Program-made: the position numbers and the translations under genes
Shown: positions 17,274 to 25,890 of the stretch, in pieces
Position numbering within the stretch: the stretch's first letter is position 1
How the letters are laid out: each line of letters opens with the position of its first letter
Origin: Candidatus Rifleibacteriota bacterium
GTDB lineage: Bacteria; Muiribacteriota; Ozemobacteria; Ozemobacterales; Ozemobacteraceae
NCBI GenBank assembly: GCA_024710355.1
Contig: JANJUX010000004.1
Location: forward strand, 1 to 64,000
Direction of reading: 5' to 3'
Length of the DNA: 64,000 nucleotides
The notes under the pieces: model-generated
Told to the model about the DNA's origin: nothing
The model's database searches: none
The model's input: the letters and a program-made list of their open reading frames with translations, nothing else

Positions 17274-17966
17274 TCAGGCTTTTGCCGGTTCTTTGCCGGC
17301 CAGTTTGTCTTTGATCTTGCGGGTCAGCAGGGTGACCGTTTCGAGATGCGAGGAAGGGTCAAGTCTGGCAGCCGCTTCGGCATGTTTCTGAGCGTCTTCG
17401 TATTCACCGGTTTCAAACAGCGCGTTGGCCAGATTGAAGTGGGCCAGCGCGTAGTTTTTATCAGTTTTTACCGCTTTTCGATACCAGATGGCGGCTTTGC
17501 CGAAACTGCGCAGGGTGGCGTAGGCAACGCCAATATTGTTCATCACTTCAACATTCTCGGGTTTAAATTTGAGTGCCTGGCGCCATAGTTTGATGGCAGC
17601 ATACAGACGCCCTTCATCGCGCGCAATCTGCCCAAGGTTGAAATAAACTTCAGAATCTTCGGGAGTCAGCTTCAGGGCTTTTTTCCAGTAGACACGGGCA
17701 TAATAAAGGTTGCCCTGCAGATAGTGAGCCAGAGCGTAATTGTAAATAAGGTCAGCATTCTCGGGGAACTTTTTCAGCGCGTCGTGCCAGATCTTTTTGG
17801 CTTTGCCGAGAAAGCCGGTGTAAGCATAGGTGTTGCCATAAAGGCGCAGTGCCAGAGCATCATTGGGATTGGCCGCAAGGTAATCTTTCAGCAGGGGCCG
17901 GGCTTCATCATAATTGCCGTTGCTCATAATCTGCTGAATTCTGGCTAAATCGATAACTTCTCCCAT
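17274..17966 (-). CDS. TPR protein
   Basis: A 230-residue protein made almost entirely of tetratricopeptide repeats (about six, residues 15-215; for example AEVYFNLGQIARDEG-type and ALAHFNLANALFETG units). No signal peptide, so it is cytoplasmic. It probably mediates a protein-protein contact. AAGGAAA precedes the ATG. It is convergent with the MerR-like gene (six bases between stops) and 35 bases upstream lies the end of the permease gene, so it may be the last gene of the moeA operon. Confidence 0.82.
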   Translation of the reverse strand: MGEVIDLARIQQIMSNGNYDEARPLLKDYLAANPNDALALRLYGNTYAYTGFLGKAKKIWHDALKKFPENADLIYNYALAHYLQGNLYYARVYWKKALKLTPEDSEVYFNLGQIARDEGRLYAAIKLWRQALKFKPENVEVMNNIGVAYATLRSFGKAAIWYRKAVKTDKNYALAHFNLANALFETGEYEDAQKHAEAAARLDPSSHLETVTLLTRKIKDKLAGKEPAKA

Positions 17967-18001
17967 AGTATTTCCTTTCCGGTCGTATTTGCTTCAGTAT
18001 A

Positions 18002-19156
18002 TCAGAAAGTCGCACCAAAGATAAACCCACTCAGCGCACTGAATAATATCACAAGGCCGAGAAATCCCGCCGCTTTTTTCGCACCGACGACCGGAGCCAG
18101 AGCCAGAACACTCGGCAGACTGACTGCTGGCCCCGAAAGCAGCAGGGTGAGTGCCGGCCCCGGGTGCATGCCGAAATCCTTCAGAGTCGAAACGATCGTG
18201 ACCCCGACGATGGTGCCAAAATACATTAGTGAGCCAAGTATCGAAGCCACCACGTTGCCTTCGATACCGTTGGTATCGAAGAATTTCATGTAGTCGGTCA
18301 GAGGAAACAGCGCTGTAAGGACCCCGGCGAGAAAGATGCCACCGAGAACCTTCGGAAAAATGAGCATGAACAGACTGTATGATTTTTTAAGCCAGAGAAC
18401 GATTTCGCTGCGATAGAACCAGCGGGCGCAGATGACTGCCAGAAGAACGATCTGCAGCAGCATTGTCAGAACCCTGGGTAGAAGGATGCCATCATAATTG
18501 GCCATGGCACTGATTGTAAGAATAAGCGGATCGGTAACGCCAGTGGCAGTGACCATTATCAGCACCAGAACCGCAAAAAACGTTAACAGTTGCAGATCGC
18601 TGCGGTCGGAGTCTTCTTCGACAATGATGATGTCAGAAGCAGTTTCTGCTTTTGGTGTCTCCCCAAAGATCAGCCGCATGCCAAGCCCGATGCCGATGGC
18701 GCTGAGCATTACCAGAACCGCCCGGCCAACCAGAAACTTTGTGCCGAGAAGTGTGTAGGTATAAGAAAGAGCAATGAGATTAACCGCTGGCGATGCCATC
18801 AGAAAGGTGAAGGCTGGCCCAACACCGGCCCCCTGCTGTAAAATCCCGCTAAAAATAGGGATAACTCCGCACGAACAGACAGTAAGAACACCGCCGGAAA
18901 AGGCAGCAACCGGGTAGGCAATGAACGGATTGGCATTTGCCCCCATCAGCTTTGTAATACGCTGTTTGTCGAGAAATATCGCTATGGCTCCGGCAATGAA
19001 AAAGGCCGGTACCATGCCTGAAATCAGATGGGTACCGAGGAATTTGCCGGCTTCGGCAAGCCCGGGCCAGACCCATGTGTCACGTAAGGGCTCGAACAGG
19101 TTGATAAATGCATTGACCATATTCTGCAGCATAAGTTTTACGGCTTCAGGAGCCAA
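18002..19156 (-). CDS. ArsP/DUF318-family permease
   Basis: A 384-residue membrane protein of the predicted permease family that includes ArsP (organoarsenical efflux) and related metal exporters. The first half carries the diagnostic CSCGVIPI motif (cysteines at 94 and 96) and MASPAVNL; a second repeat carries LLLSGPAVSLPS near residues 340-350. The halves are joined by an acidic loop (EEDSDRSD). The gene begins inside the end of the thioredoxin gene; the only start giving that overlap is a TTG at 19156, but ATGs at 19132 and 19120 are alternatives. The coupled thioredoxin suggests a thiol-dependent substrate such as an arsenical. Substrate unproven. Confidence 0.82.
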   Translation of the reverse strand: MAPEAVKLMLQNMVNAFINLFEPLRDTWVWPGLAEAGKFLGTHLISGMVPAFFIAGAIAIFLDKQRITKLMGANANPFIAYPVAAFSGGVLTVCSCGVIPIFSGILQQGAGVGPAFTFLMASPAVNLIALSYTYTLLGTKFLVGRAVLVMLSAIGIGLGMRLIFGETPKAETASDIIIVEEDSDRSDLQLLTFFAVLVLIMVTATGVTDPLILTISAMANYDGILLPRVLTMLLQIVLLAVICARWFYRSEIVLWLKKSYSLFMLIFPKVLGGIFLAGVLTALFPLTDYMKFFDTNGIEGNVVASILGSLMYFGTIVGVTIVSTLKDFGMHPGPALTLLLSGPAVSLPSVLALAPVVGAKKAAGFLGLVILFSALSGFIFGATF

Positions 19157-19403
19157 GTTCCTTTCTTATCCAGCCCTCGACCTTTTCTCTGATAACCGGT
19201 TTGCCCATCGAGTAAATTTTGCGGCCAATGGCGACTACCGGCGTAGAAATAACACCAAATTCTTTAACCTCGGGCGTACCATTTGTCAGAACCCTGAACT
19301 CAACCTGTCCCGGAAACTTCTGCGAAATATCGCTTACCAGCTGCTCGGTCTCGCTGCACGAGGCGCATTTGGTAGGGCTTTTAATTACTGTGACGGTAAG
19401 CAT
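19146..19403 (-). CDS. Small thioredoxin-like protein
   Basis: An 85-residue single-domain thioredoxin fold with an active-site CASC (C13, C16) and the conserved cis-proline segment ISTPVVAIG. It resembles redox-active thiol proteins encoded beside DUF318/ArsP permeases, which probably reduce or present the permease substrate. No signal peptide. GGAGA precedes the ATG; its end overlaps the permease start. Confidence 0.85.
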   Translation of the reverse strand: MLTVTVIKSPTKCASCSETEQLVSDISQKFPGQVEFRVLTNGTPEVKEFGVISTPVVAIGRKIYSMGKPVIREKVEGWIRKELGS

Positions 19404-19404
19404 T

Positions 19405-20187
19405 TCAGTTCTCCTGTTTCTGCTGATTCAGGGCGGGAAACCATTCCCGCATCAGAATATGTGAGCGAAGAGCTTCGAAAGAACTTTTCAATTCCTGAAT
19501 GATGACATCTAGCTGTTCAGGAGAGGTTCTGCCGGCTATGCCTCTGGAAATTTCGCCAATCTGCTTTGCGGCTGCGGCTGTTTCAGCAACAAAAGAGCCG
19601 TTCAGCAGTGGAGCGAATTCTTTCAGGTTGGTCTCCAGCTCTACCGTCAGTGAAGCGGCTCCGACGTAGTCTGAAGCCAGAACCAGCCGTTCGAGGTTGG
19701 TAAGATTGCCGGAGGTTTTGATGAAAATCTGCTTTTCGTCACTGACGCCAAATGCTTCGAAAAAAGCACCAATGCGGCCGCTGAGTTCGAGAACCTTGTT
19801 ATGAGCTTCAAAAAACCTGCTTTCACCTACCAGGCGTCTTATCTCTCCGATATCCCTTGCGGTGTTGCTGGTTTTTTCGGCCCACTGCCTGTCGTTGCGC
19901 GCCTCTTCGGGTGGGCTGGTCATGTAACGTTTCGAAAACTCAAGCCATGAATCCATGACCTGCTTCATTTCGCTGTCGTAGCTGGCCTTCTTCTGCTCTT
20001 TGAGCGCAGAACCGAGAACTGTAAGCGTGTTGGTGAAGCTGCGGATGGTTTTAGAAAATTCGCTCGCCGGATTCTGGGCCGTAAGAAGCATAACCAGAGT
20101 GTCATCGCAGGCCATTGCCGGTATCCATGCGACTCCGGCGGCAAGAAGGGTCGCGGCAGCAATCAGAGTTCGTGCGGTGCTTTTCAT
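19405..20187 (-). CDS. Exported helical protein of unknown function
   Basis: A 260-residue protein with a signal peptide ending near IPAMA, followed by a Cys (C27) that could be lipidated although the lipobox is poor. The mature part is mostly alpha-helical, with a possible four-helix bundle (for example SEFSKTIRSFTNTLTVLGSALKE-like stretches). I do not recognise a family. It lies between moeA and the thioredoxin gene, with one-base gaps, so it is part of the same operon; a role in metal or thiol handling at the envelope is a guess from context. Confidence 0.65.
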   Translation of the reverse strand: MKSTARTLIAAATLLAAGVAWIPAMACDDTLVMLLTAQNPASEFSKTIRSFTNTLTVLGSALKEQKKASYDSEMKQVMDSWLEFSKRYMTSPPEEARNDRQWAEKTSNTARDIGEIRRLVGESRFFEAHNKVLELSGRIGAFFEAFGVSDEKQIFIKTSGNLTNLERLVLASDYVGAASLTVELETNLKEFAPLLNGSFVAETAAAAKQIGEISRGIAGRTSPEQLDVIIQELKSSFEALRSHILMREWFPALNQQKQEN

Positions 20188-20188
20188 A

Positions 20189-21427
20189 TTAGCCTTTCAG
20201 GTAGAAACAGCGCACCTTTTCGCCGGATTCGAGCTTTTCAATGCCGGCCGGGTGCAGAAAGAGAAGGTTTGCGCCAGAGAAGCTTGTCAGCATATGTGAT
20301 TCCTGGGTTGGCAGTGGTTTGACCATTGTCCGGCCAGCCTGAGAAACCAGAGTGCCTCTTTTGAAAAAATCGCGCTTTTCTTTATTTATAGTGCTTTCGG
20401 TGAGCTCGAGATCGAGAGTCAGACGCGCGGGTTGGGCTCCGATAACCTTTCTGATAAACGGCCTGACAAAAAGCTCGAAGGTAACCGAGGTCGAAACCTG
20501 GTTGCCCGGCAGGGCGAAAATCGCCCTGGTATTATAAAACCCAAAAAACATCGGCTTGCCGGGTTTGATATCAACTCCGTAGAACACTGGTTCGACCGCC
20601 AGTTCGCTGAGAACTGCCTTGAATGGGTCATGTCTTCCCATGGAGATACCACCGCTGGTCACGACGATATCGGCCGCTTCTGCGGCTCTGAGAAAAAGAT
20701 CCCGGGCGCTGTTGCCGCGGTCGCGGGCGATGCCGAAGTCGAGTATCTGCGCACCGGCTTCTTCGGCTTGCATTATCAGCATAGTCGAATTGGAATTACG
20801 CACCTGCCATGGATGTGGCAGTTCAAATGGCATCAAAACTTCGTCGCCAGAAATCAGAATCGCGACGATTGGCTTTTTTCTGACCGCGATATTGCTTAGG
20901 CCGGCTGAGGCGATACGCCCGGCAGCCTGGGGTGTTATCAGCAAGGGCGCCTGCAGCATCAGATCACCACGGCTCAGCTCTGAAGACTGGCCCCTGACGT
21001 AATTTCCCCGGGGATATTCGGCGTGAAAACTGACGGTTTTGCCATCAGAGCTGGCTTTCGTGTCTTCAACCCGTACCACGGTGTCGGCACCGGGGGGGAG
21101 AATACCGCCGGTGGCAATGTAGGCACAATGGCCTTCTGGCAGCTCGCTGATAGTATGCCCGGCATCGATGCCTGGCGCAACTGGCAGAGTCACCGGCTCT
21201 GCCAGACTGGCACCCTTAAGACTGGCGGCTTTGAGGCAGAAACCATCCATGGCAGAACAGTCAGCTGCCGGCAGGTTAAGATCAGAAACCACATCCTGGG
21301 CCAGAACCCGGCCGCATGCTTTATTGAGGCCGATGAACTCTGACCCGGTTCTGATTTTGTCAGAATTCTGCAGGATCAGATTCAGAGCTGTTTCGTAGTT
21401 GACCGGCTGCATTGCAATTGTATTCAT
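20189..21427 (-). CDS. moeA: Molybdopterin molybdenumtransferase MoeA
   Basis: A 412-residue MoeA that inserts molybdate into adenylylated molybdopterin. Typical motifs: SAMDGF near residues 58-63, GxIPxGADxVVxxE as GILPPGADTVVRVED near 108-122, SGDEL-like ISGDEV near 195, TSGGISMG near 242-249, and KPGKPMFFG near 287-295. Length fits the family. It leads an operon with an unknown, a thioredoxin and a permease, an odd association that might point to oxyanion handling. No Shine-Dalgarno sequence precedes the ATG; a promoter -10 ends six bases before it, so the mRNA is probably leaderless. Confidence 0.93.
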   Translation of the reverse strand: MNTIAMQPVNYETALNLILQNSDKIRTGSEFIGLNKACGRVLAQDVVSDLNLPAADCSAMDGFCLKAASLKGASLAEPVTLPVAPGIDAGHTISELPEGHCAYIATGGILPPGADTVVRVEDTKASSDGKTVSFHAEYPRGNYVRGQSSELSRGDLMLQAPLLITPQAAGRIASAGLSNIAVRKKPIVAILISGDEVLMPFELPHPWQVRNSNSTMLIMQAEEAGAQILDFGIARDRGNSARDLFLRAAEAADIVVTSGGISMGRHDPFKAVLSELAVEPVFYGVDIKPGKPMFFGFYNTRAIFALPGNQVSTSVTFELFVRPFIRKVIGAQPARLTLDLELTESTINKEKRDFFKRGTLVSQAGRTMVKPLPTQESHMLTSFSGANLLFLHPAGIEKLESGEKVRCFYLKG

Positions 21428-21433
21428 AACTGA

Positions 21434-21462
21434 ATTTTAGCATACCATTGCCAGCAATTCAA
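21434..21462 (-). promoter_or_regulatory. moeA promoter for a probably leaderless mRNA
   Basis: On the minus strand TTGAAT (21457-21462), 17 bases and TAAAAT (21434-21439) are followed after six bases by the moeA ATG. Transcription should begin at or within a base or two of the start codon. Confidence 0.6.
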
Positions 21463-21492
21463 TGCTGAGTATGACAGAGTATTATTAAGTAT

Positions 21493-23490
21493 CTACTCTG
21501 ATTCGGAAAAATCGAGTTCGACGATAACCGGTTCGGTTCTGGTATTTATCAGCTGGTCTGGACGATTGTTGAGGCCGGGAAGTGAACGGCTACGGAAGGT
21601 GACCGAATCGCCGCTCAGAGTCAGCGGAATCCCGCGTTCGCCGGTTTTGAGGGTCACCTTTCCGCCCGGTTTCAGGGCCTGATAAAGCCTGTCGAGAGTT
21701 ATATCAAAAGTCTGCACCGGGGAGAATGGGCCGAATCTGCTTTCTTCATGAGGTGAAGCCTGGGGAACAGGCCTGATGGAAGCCGGGGTGTGGATAAGTT
21801 CTGCCAATCTCATGACTGCACGTTTCAGGCTCGATCTCCAGTTTGCAGCCCTTTCGGGGTGAGATTCAGCGTAATCATTCAGCTCTGCGAGAACTGCCAG
21901 AACCCCTTCCATTTTTTCAAGTTCAGCCGGCTGGTCGGCGATGCTGAGAAAAACAAAGCGCAGGGCCCGGCACTCAGCTTCGCCAATCAGAAAATCAACG
22001 TTTGCCGGCTGGTTGCGAAATGATGCCATCAGACTGGTAAAAAAGCGCGGCGGGTAAAGCCAGATTTTGAGGCTGGAAAAACGGTAACGCCCGAGGGCCA
22101 GTTCATCATCGACAAGAAAAAATCTTTTGAATGAGCGGCCTGAAGTTTCTGACGCATAAAAAAAACGCTCCGGATCGGCCGGTTGAGACGGTAGTCCCTC
22201 TGTGGTCGGAATCAGCTGGGGTTTGCCTTCTTCGGTGAGTGACAAAACACTGTTTGGCTGATTTACCGCCATAAAACCGGGGTTGGTAAAAAACATTGAG
22301 GCGAGTTCAAATGGGTCGGTATCCTGCAGGTAGCCTGCGGCATCTTTCATGAATGATAGCAGTGGCGATGGGGTGCGGCCATGCAACAGAGCAGATTTTT
22401 CCTGGACTTTCAGGGTATTGCCCCGGATTTCCCATATTTTTGTGAAAAGCGGTTGTGATGGCTCGGGCGGGTGGGGGAATGGCACTGATATTCTTCCGGA
22501 TTCCAGCTGCAGGTCGCTGCTGTAAATCAGGTGCCCGTTCTGCCAGACCTCGACATGGCGATAATCAGAGTCGGTGCAGTCATAGGTTATAAAGGCCTGG
22601 TCAGATTCAACCTTGAATTCTTCCAGAAGCCTGCCGACAGTTTCTGAGGCGGTGTTACTCTGTTTCAGAAGGTGAATCGGCGGGCTTGCAATGGTCAGGG
22701 TGTTGATAAATGCGGAAGAAATGGAAGACAGAAGCCCGGGCTCGTTCCTGATAAGCTTTTGTATGACCACGGCCTTGTCTGGTTGCGGCAAAACCGGCAT
22801 TGGCAGTAACTGTACTGAATTTCCTGTTGAGAACTCAAAGTCATGAATGCCGTAAGCGGCGCTTTTGTGAAGATGTGTCGTGAAAAGGCATGTTCCGTGC
22901 AGATCGGTGAGCACAACTCGGTTGATCGTGTCATGACCGGAGGGTGTTTTCATTTTGACCCTGACCGGTGCCTTGAAAATTCCCTTGCCTGACTTCCGGT
23001 TGATCATCGCAATTCTGAAGCTGACCCAATTGCCGGGGTGAACGGGCGCCGCCGGCGGTAGAATCAGAAGGCCCGGGCTGTTGCCGCAGGCTATGCGGCT
23101 GCTTAACAGCTCTTTTTCGGGGTAGCCGGTTGGAAAAACCGAAATGTTTGCGTTGCCCTGCAGGTTTGCCGGAGACTTGAACAAAGCGCGGTATGAGCCA
23201 TCTCTGTGTTGGGCAAAAGTAATGCTTTCGGGGGGCAGAAGCACTGCGCCAGAGGCACTCTGGCTGATTGAGACAGAAAGTCTGAGAGCCGTTTCCCTGG
23301 TTAAACGCCCCTGTTGTCGGCTGAAAGCGTGCAGCAGCATTTCATGCGTGTGCCCGGGCTGCAACGGCCCGTCTATCGACAGAGTGAGAAGAAGATTTTC
23401 GGGTAAATCCTGCGGGGCCGGGCGTTGCAGAAAAACAGCCAGTCCCACAATTATCGCTGCCAGCAGAATCAGTGGTAAAAATTTGCGCAT
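21493..23490 (-). CDS. Large exported or membrane-anchored protein of unknown function
   Basis: About 665 residues, starting with one N-terminal hydrophobic segment (FLPLILLAAIIVGLAVFLQ) that is a signal peptide or anchor. The first ~250 residues look like two Ig-like beta domains (LLTLSIDGPLQPGHTHEML, then HPGNWVSFRIAMINRKSGKG with a VVLTDLHGTCLF strand), reminiscent of macroglobulin-type modules. The rest is mixed with no catalytic motif I know. I prefer the ATG at 23490; a TTG at 23520 is in frame. A TATAAT lies at 23506-23511 on this strand. It is transcribed toward moeA, 65 bases apart. Function unknown. Confidence 0.62.
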   Translation of the reverse strand: MRKFLPLILLAAIIVGLAVFLQRPAPQDLPENLLLTLSIDGPLQPGHTHEMLLHAFSRQQGRLTRETALRLSVSISQSASGAVLLPPESITFAQHRDGSYRALFKSPANLQGNANISVFPTGYPEKELLSSRIACGNSPGLLILPPAAPVHPGNWVSFRIAMINRKSGKGIFKAPVRVKMKTPSGHDTINRVVLTDLHGTCLFTTHLHKSAAYGIHDFEFSTGNSVQLLPMPVLPQPDKAVVIQKLIRNEPGLLSSISSAFINTLTIASPPIHLLKQSNTASETVGRLLEEFKVESDQAFITYDCTDSDYRHVEVWQNGHLIYSSDLQLESGRISVPFPHPPEPSQPLFTKIWEIRGNTLKVQEKSALLHGRTPSPLLSFMKDAAGYLQDTDPFELASMFFTNPGFMAVNQPNSVLSLTEEGKPQLIPTTEGLPSQPADPERFFYASETSGRSFKRFFLVDDELALGRYRFSSLKIWLYPPRFFTSLMASFRNQPANVDFLIGEAECRALRFVFLSIADQPAELEKMEGVLAVLAELNDYAESHPERAANWRSSLKRAVMRLAELIHTPASIRPVPQASPHEESRFGPFSPVQTFDITLDRLYQALKPGGKVTLKTGERGIPLTLSGDSVTFRSRSLPGLNNRPDQLINTRTEPVIVELDFSESE

Positions 23491-23569
23491 GGCCGGCAAA
23501 TTAGCATTATAAGCCTGCAATTGTCAAACAGGGGTGCGCGGTCTGGCTCGAAGGAGTTTGCCGAATGCC

Positions 23570-23598
23570 TTCAATATCGCGGCAAATAATGTTATAAC
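23570..23598 (+). promoter_or_regulatory. recD2 promoter for a probably leaderless mRNA
   Basis: TTCAAT (23570-23575), 17 bases and TATAAC (23593-23598), followed six bases later by the GTG start of recD2. No ribosome binding site is visible between them. Confidence 0.55.
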
Positions 23599-23604
23599 TG
23601 ACGC

Positions 23605-25791
23605 GTGGAAAACGAATGTATTACGGTAACGATCGATCGCATAACTTTCTGCAATGAGCAGACCGGTTACTACGTGCTCAAGGCCTCGGGGCGGCAATAC
23701 CCGCACGGGGTTACCGTGGTCGGCAATTTTGGCATAATTCAGCCGGGTGAAGAAGTCAGGGTTTACGGAACCTGGGCTTGTCACCCGAACTTTGGCATGC
23801 AGTTTCAGGCGATGAAATTCACGGTGCTGAAACCCGCAACACTCAAAGGCATTGAAAAGTATCTCGGTTCTGGCATGATCAAGGGAATTGGCCCCGTTAC
23901 AGCGCGGCGTCTCGTCGAAACTTTTGGCCTCGATACTCTGGAGGTCATCGAAAATAACCCTGAAAAGTTGGCTGAATGCCCTGGCATAGGGCCCGGAAAA
24001 GCTGAAAAGATTGCCAGTGGCTGGTTTCTGCAGCGCTCGATTCAGGATATCATGATTTTTCTGCAGGGACACGGTATTTCGCCGGCCTATGCCACACGAA
24101 TTTACCGCAAATACGACCGTGAGGCCGTGCGCCGTGTCTCTGAAAACCCTTATATTCTGGCCCATGAAGTGCCGGGTATGGGCTTTAAAAAGGCGGACAG
24201 TATCGCGGCAGAGTTTGGAATCACCGGCAACGACCCGCGTCGCGTCAAAGCCGCAATTCTCTACCTTATGAGCACGATAACCAAAGATGGCCATCTTTTT
24301 CTTAAAGATGAAGAGCTGCACAAAATGGCCGAAGAAATGCTCGGTCCAGGTCAGAAAGACGATCTCGATGCCGCAGTCAGGGCCCTGGTGGCCGAAAAAA
24401 AACTGGTGTTGCGCGAATTCAGAATGCAGCCGCTTTTTTATCTGCCCGCCAGTTATCGGGCCGAAGAAGGCAGCGCCCGCATCGTAAAAAAGCTTGTCGA
24501 TCGGCAGCGCGAGCTTCCGAGAGAAAAGCTGATGGCGGCTCTCGACCGGGCTGTGGCTACGCATGGGTTGAAACTGAGCGATATTCAGCAGCTTGCGGTC
24601 GAAACTTCGCTTAAAAAAGGCTTTGTTATAATAACCGGCGGCCCTGGCACCGGCAAAACAACGACTCTCAAGGCGGTGGTCAGCGCCCATCGCGCCCTCG
24701 GAAACCGCGTCATGCTCGCCAGCCCGACCGGCCGTGCTGCAAAGCGTCTTGCCGAAGTATCTGGCTTTGCCGCCCTGACCATTCACCGTTTGCTCGAATA
24801 CTCACCCCAGGAAAAAGGGTTCCGACGAAACCGCCAGCTGCCGCTGGACTGCGATACTCTGGTTGTCGATGAGGCATCTATGATCGATATGAACCTGTTC
24901 TACAGCCTGGTGCAGGCAGTTCCGGAGCATGCAACTCTTGTTCTTGTCGGAGACGCCGACCAGCTGCCTTCGGTTGGCCCGGGGCTGGTATTGAATGAGC
25001 TTATCAAGTCGGGCATGGTCCCGGTTGTTACTCTGAATGCCATTTTCAGGCAGGCCGAAACCTCTCAGATTATTAAAAATGCTCACCTCATCAACAATGG
25101 GCAGATGCCGCAACTGCTCGTTCCTGACGGCCAGAGTCAGTCTGATTGTTATTTTGTGGCGGCCGAAGACCCGGACAAGGTCATTGCCATGCTGAAAAAT
25201 GTCGTGCAGAAGAGTCTGCCGGCGAAGTTCAATTATGACCCGGTGAATGACATTCAGGTGCTGACGCCGATGAATCGGGGTAAACTGGGTGCCACCAGCC
25301 TGAATACAATTCTGCAGGAGATTCTCAATCCGCCGGCACCTGAGCGCAGCGAAATCGAACACCTCAACCGGATATTCAGAGTGGGCGACAAGGTCATTCA
25401 GCTGCGCAATAACTATGACCTCGAAGTTTTCAACGGCGATATCGGCACTATCACCGAGATTAATTCTGAAGACCAGGAAGCGGTTATCGAATTTCCTCAG
25501 GGAAAAATTGCGTTTCAGTCAGCGGATTTTATCGATATGGCGCATGCCTACGCCGTTACCGTTCATAAATCCCAGGGAAGCGAGTACCCGGCGGTGGTGC
25601 TGGTAGCTTCGACGCAGCATTACATGATGCTGCAGCGCAATCTTCTCTATACTGGTCTTACAAGGGCGAGAAAGACAATGGTATTTCTCGGCAGTCGCAA
25701 AGCCGTTGCCATGGCTGTTAATAACAACCGTATAAAAATGCGCAACACCATTTTCTCAAGCCTGCTGCAAAACTTTGGCAATCAGGAATAA
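23605..25791 (+). CDS. recD2: RecD2-type 5'-3' DNA helicase
   Basis: A 728-residue superfamily 1B helicase of the RecBC-independent RecD2/TraA-like type. The N-terminal part has an OB-like domain and tandem helix-hairpin-helix segments (IKGIGPVTARRLVE, CPGIGPGKAEKIA). Walker A is GGPGTGKT (345-352), followed by SPTGRAAKRL, VVDEASMID (Walker B) and VGDADQLPSVGPG. The C-terminal motif VHKSQGSEYP and YTGLTRARK close the helicase core. Length matches RecD2. The start is GTG with a -10 hexamer six bases upstream and no Shine-Dalgarno. It acts in DNA repair or replication-fork processing. Confidence 0.94.
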   Translation: MENECITVTIDRITFCNEQTGYYVLKASGRQYPHGVTVVGNFGIIQPGEEVRVYGTWACHPNFGMQFQAMKFTVLKPATLKGIEKYLGSGMIKGIGPVTARRLVETFGLDTLEVIENNPEKLAECPGIGPGKAEKIASGWFLQRSIQDIMIFLQGHGISPAYATRIYRKYDREAVRRVSENPYILAHEVPGMGFKKADSIAAEFGITGNDPRRVKAAILYLMSTITKDGHLFLKDEELHKMAEEMLGPGQKDDLDAAVRALVAEKKLVLREFRMQPLFYLPASYRAEEGSARIVKKLVDRQRELPREKLMAALDRAVATHGLKLSDIQQLAVETSLKKGFVIITGGPGTGKTTTLKAVVSAHRALGNRVMLASPTGRAAKRLAEVSGFAALTIHRLLEYSPQEKGFRRNRQLPLDCDTLVVDEASMIDMNLFYSLVQAVPEHATLVLVGDADQLPSVGPGLVLNELIKSGMVPVVTLNAIFRQAETSQIIKNAHLINNGQMPQLLVPDGQSQSDCYFVAAEDPDKVIAMLKNVVQKSLPAKFNYDPVNDIQVLTPMNRGKLGATSLNTILQEILNPPAPERSEIEHLNRIFRVGDKVIQLRNNYDLEVFNGDIGTITEINSEDQEAVIEFPQGKIAFQSADFIDMAHAYAVTVHKSQGSEYPAVVLVASTQHYMMLQRNLLYTGLTRARKTMVFLGSRKAVAMAVNNNRIKMRNTIFSSLLQNFGNQE

Positions 25792-25808
25792 TTTTTTTTG
25801 CGAGTGCC

Positions 25809-25837
25809 TTGACGCTTTGGCAACCCATCAGTAAACT
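25809..25837 (+). promoter_or_regulatory. Promoter of the glycine-zipper protein gene
   Basis: TTGACG (25809-25814), 17 bases and TAAACT (25832-25837) precede the ATG at 25891 by about 53 bases. Together with the biased codon use of the gene it suggests strong expression. Confidence 0.5.
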
Positions 25838-25890
25838 TGAAAGTAATTCTGAAGGTACACAACTTTCCGTTAATTACAGGGGGTTCGATT

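Noticed and set aside
23524..24786. Open minus-strand frame of 420 codons opposite recD2
   Set aside because: It is antisense to an unambiguous helicase and has Phe/His-rich shadow composition.
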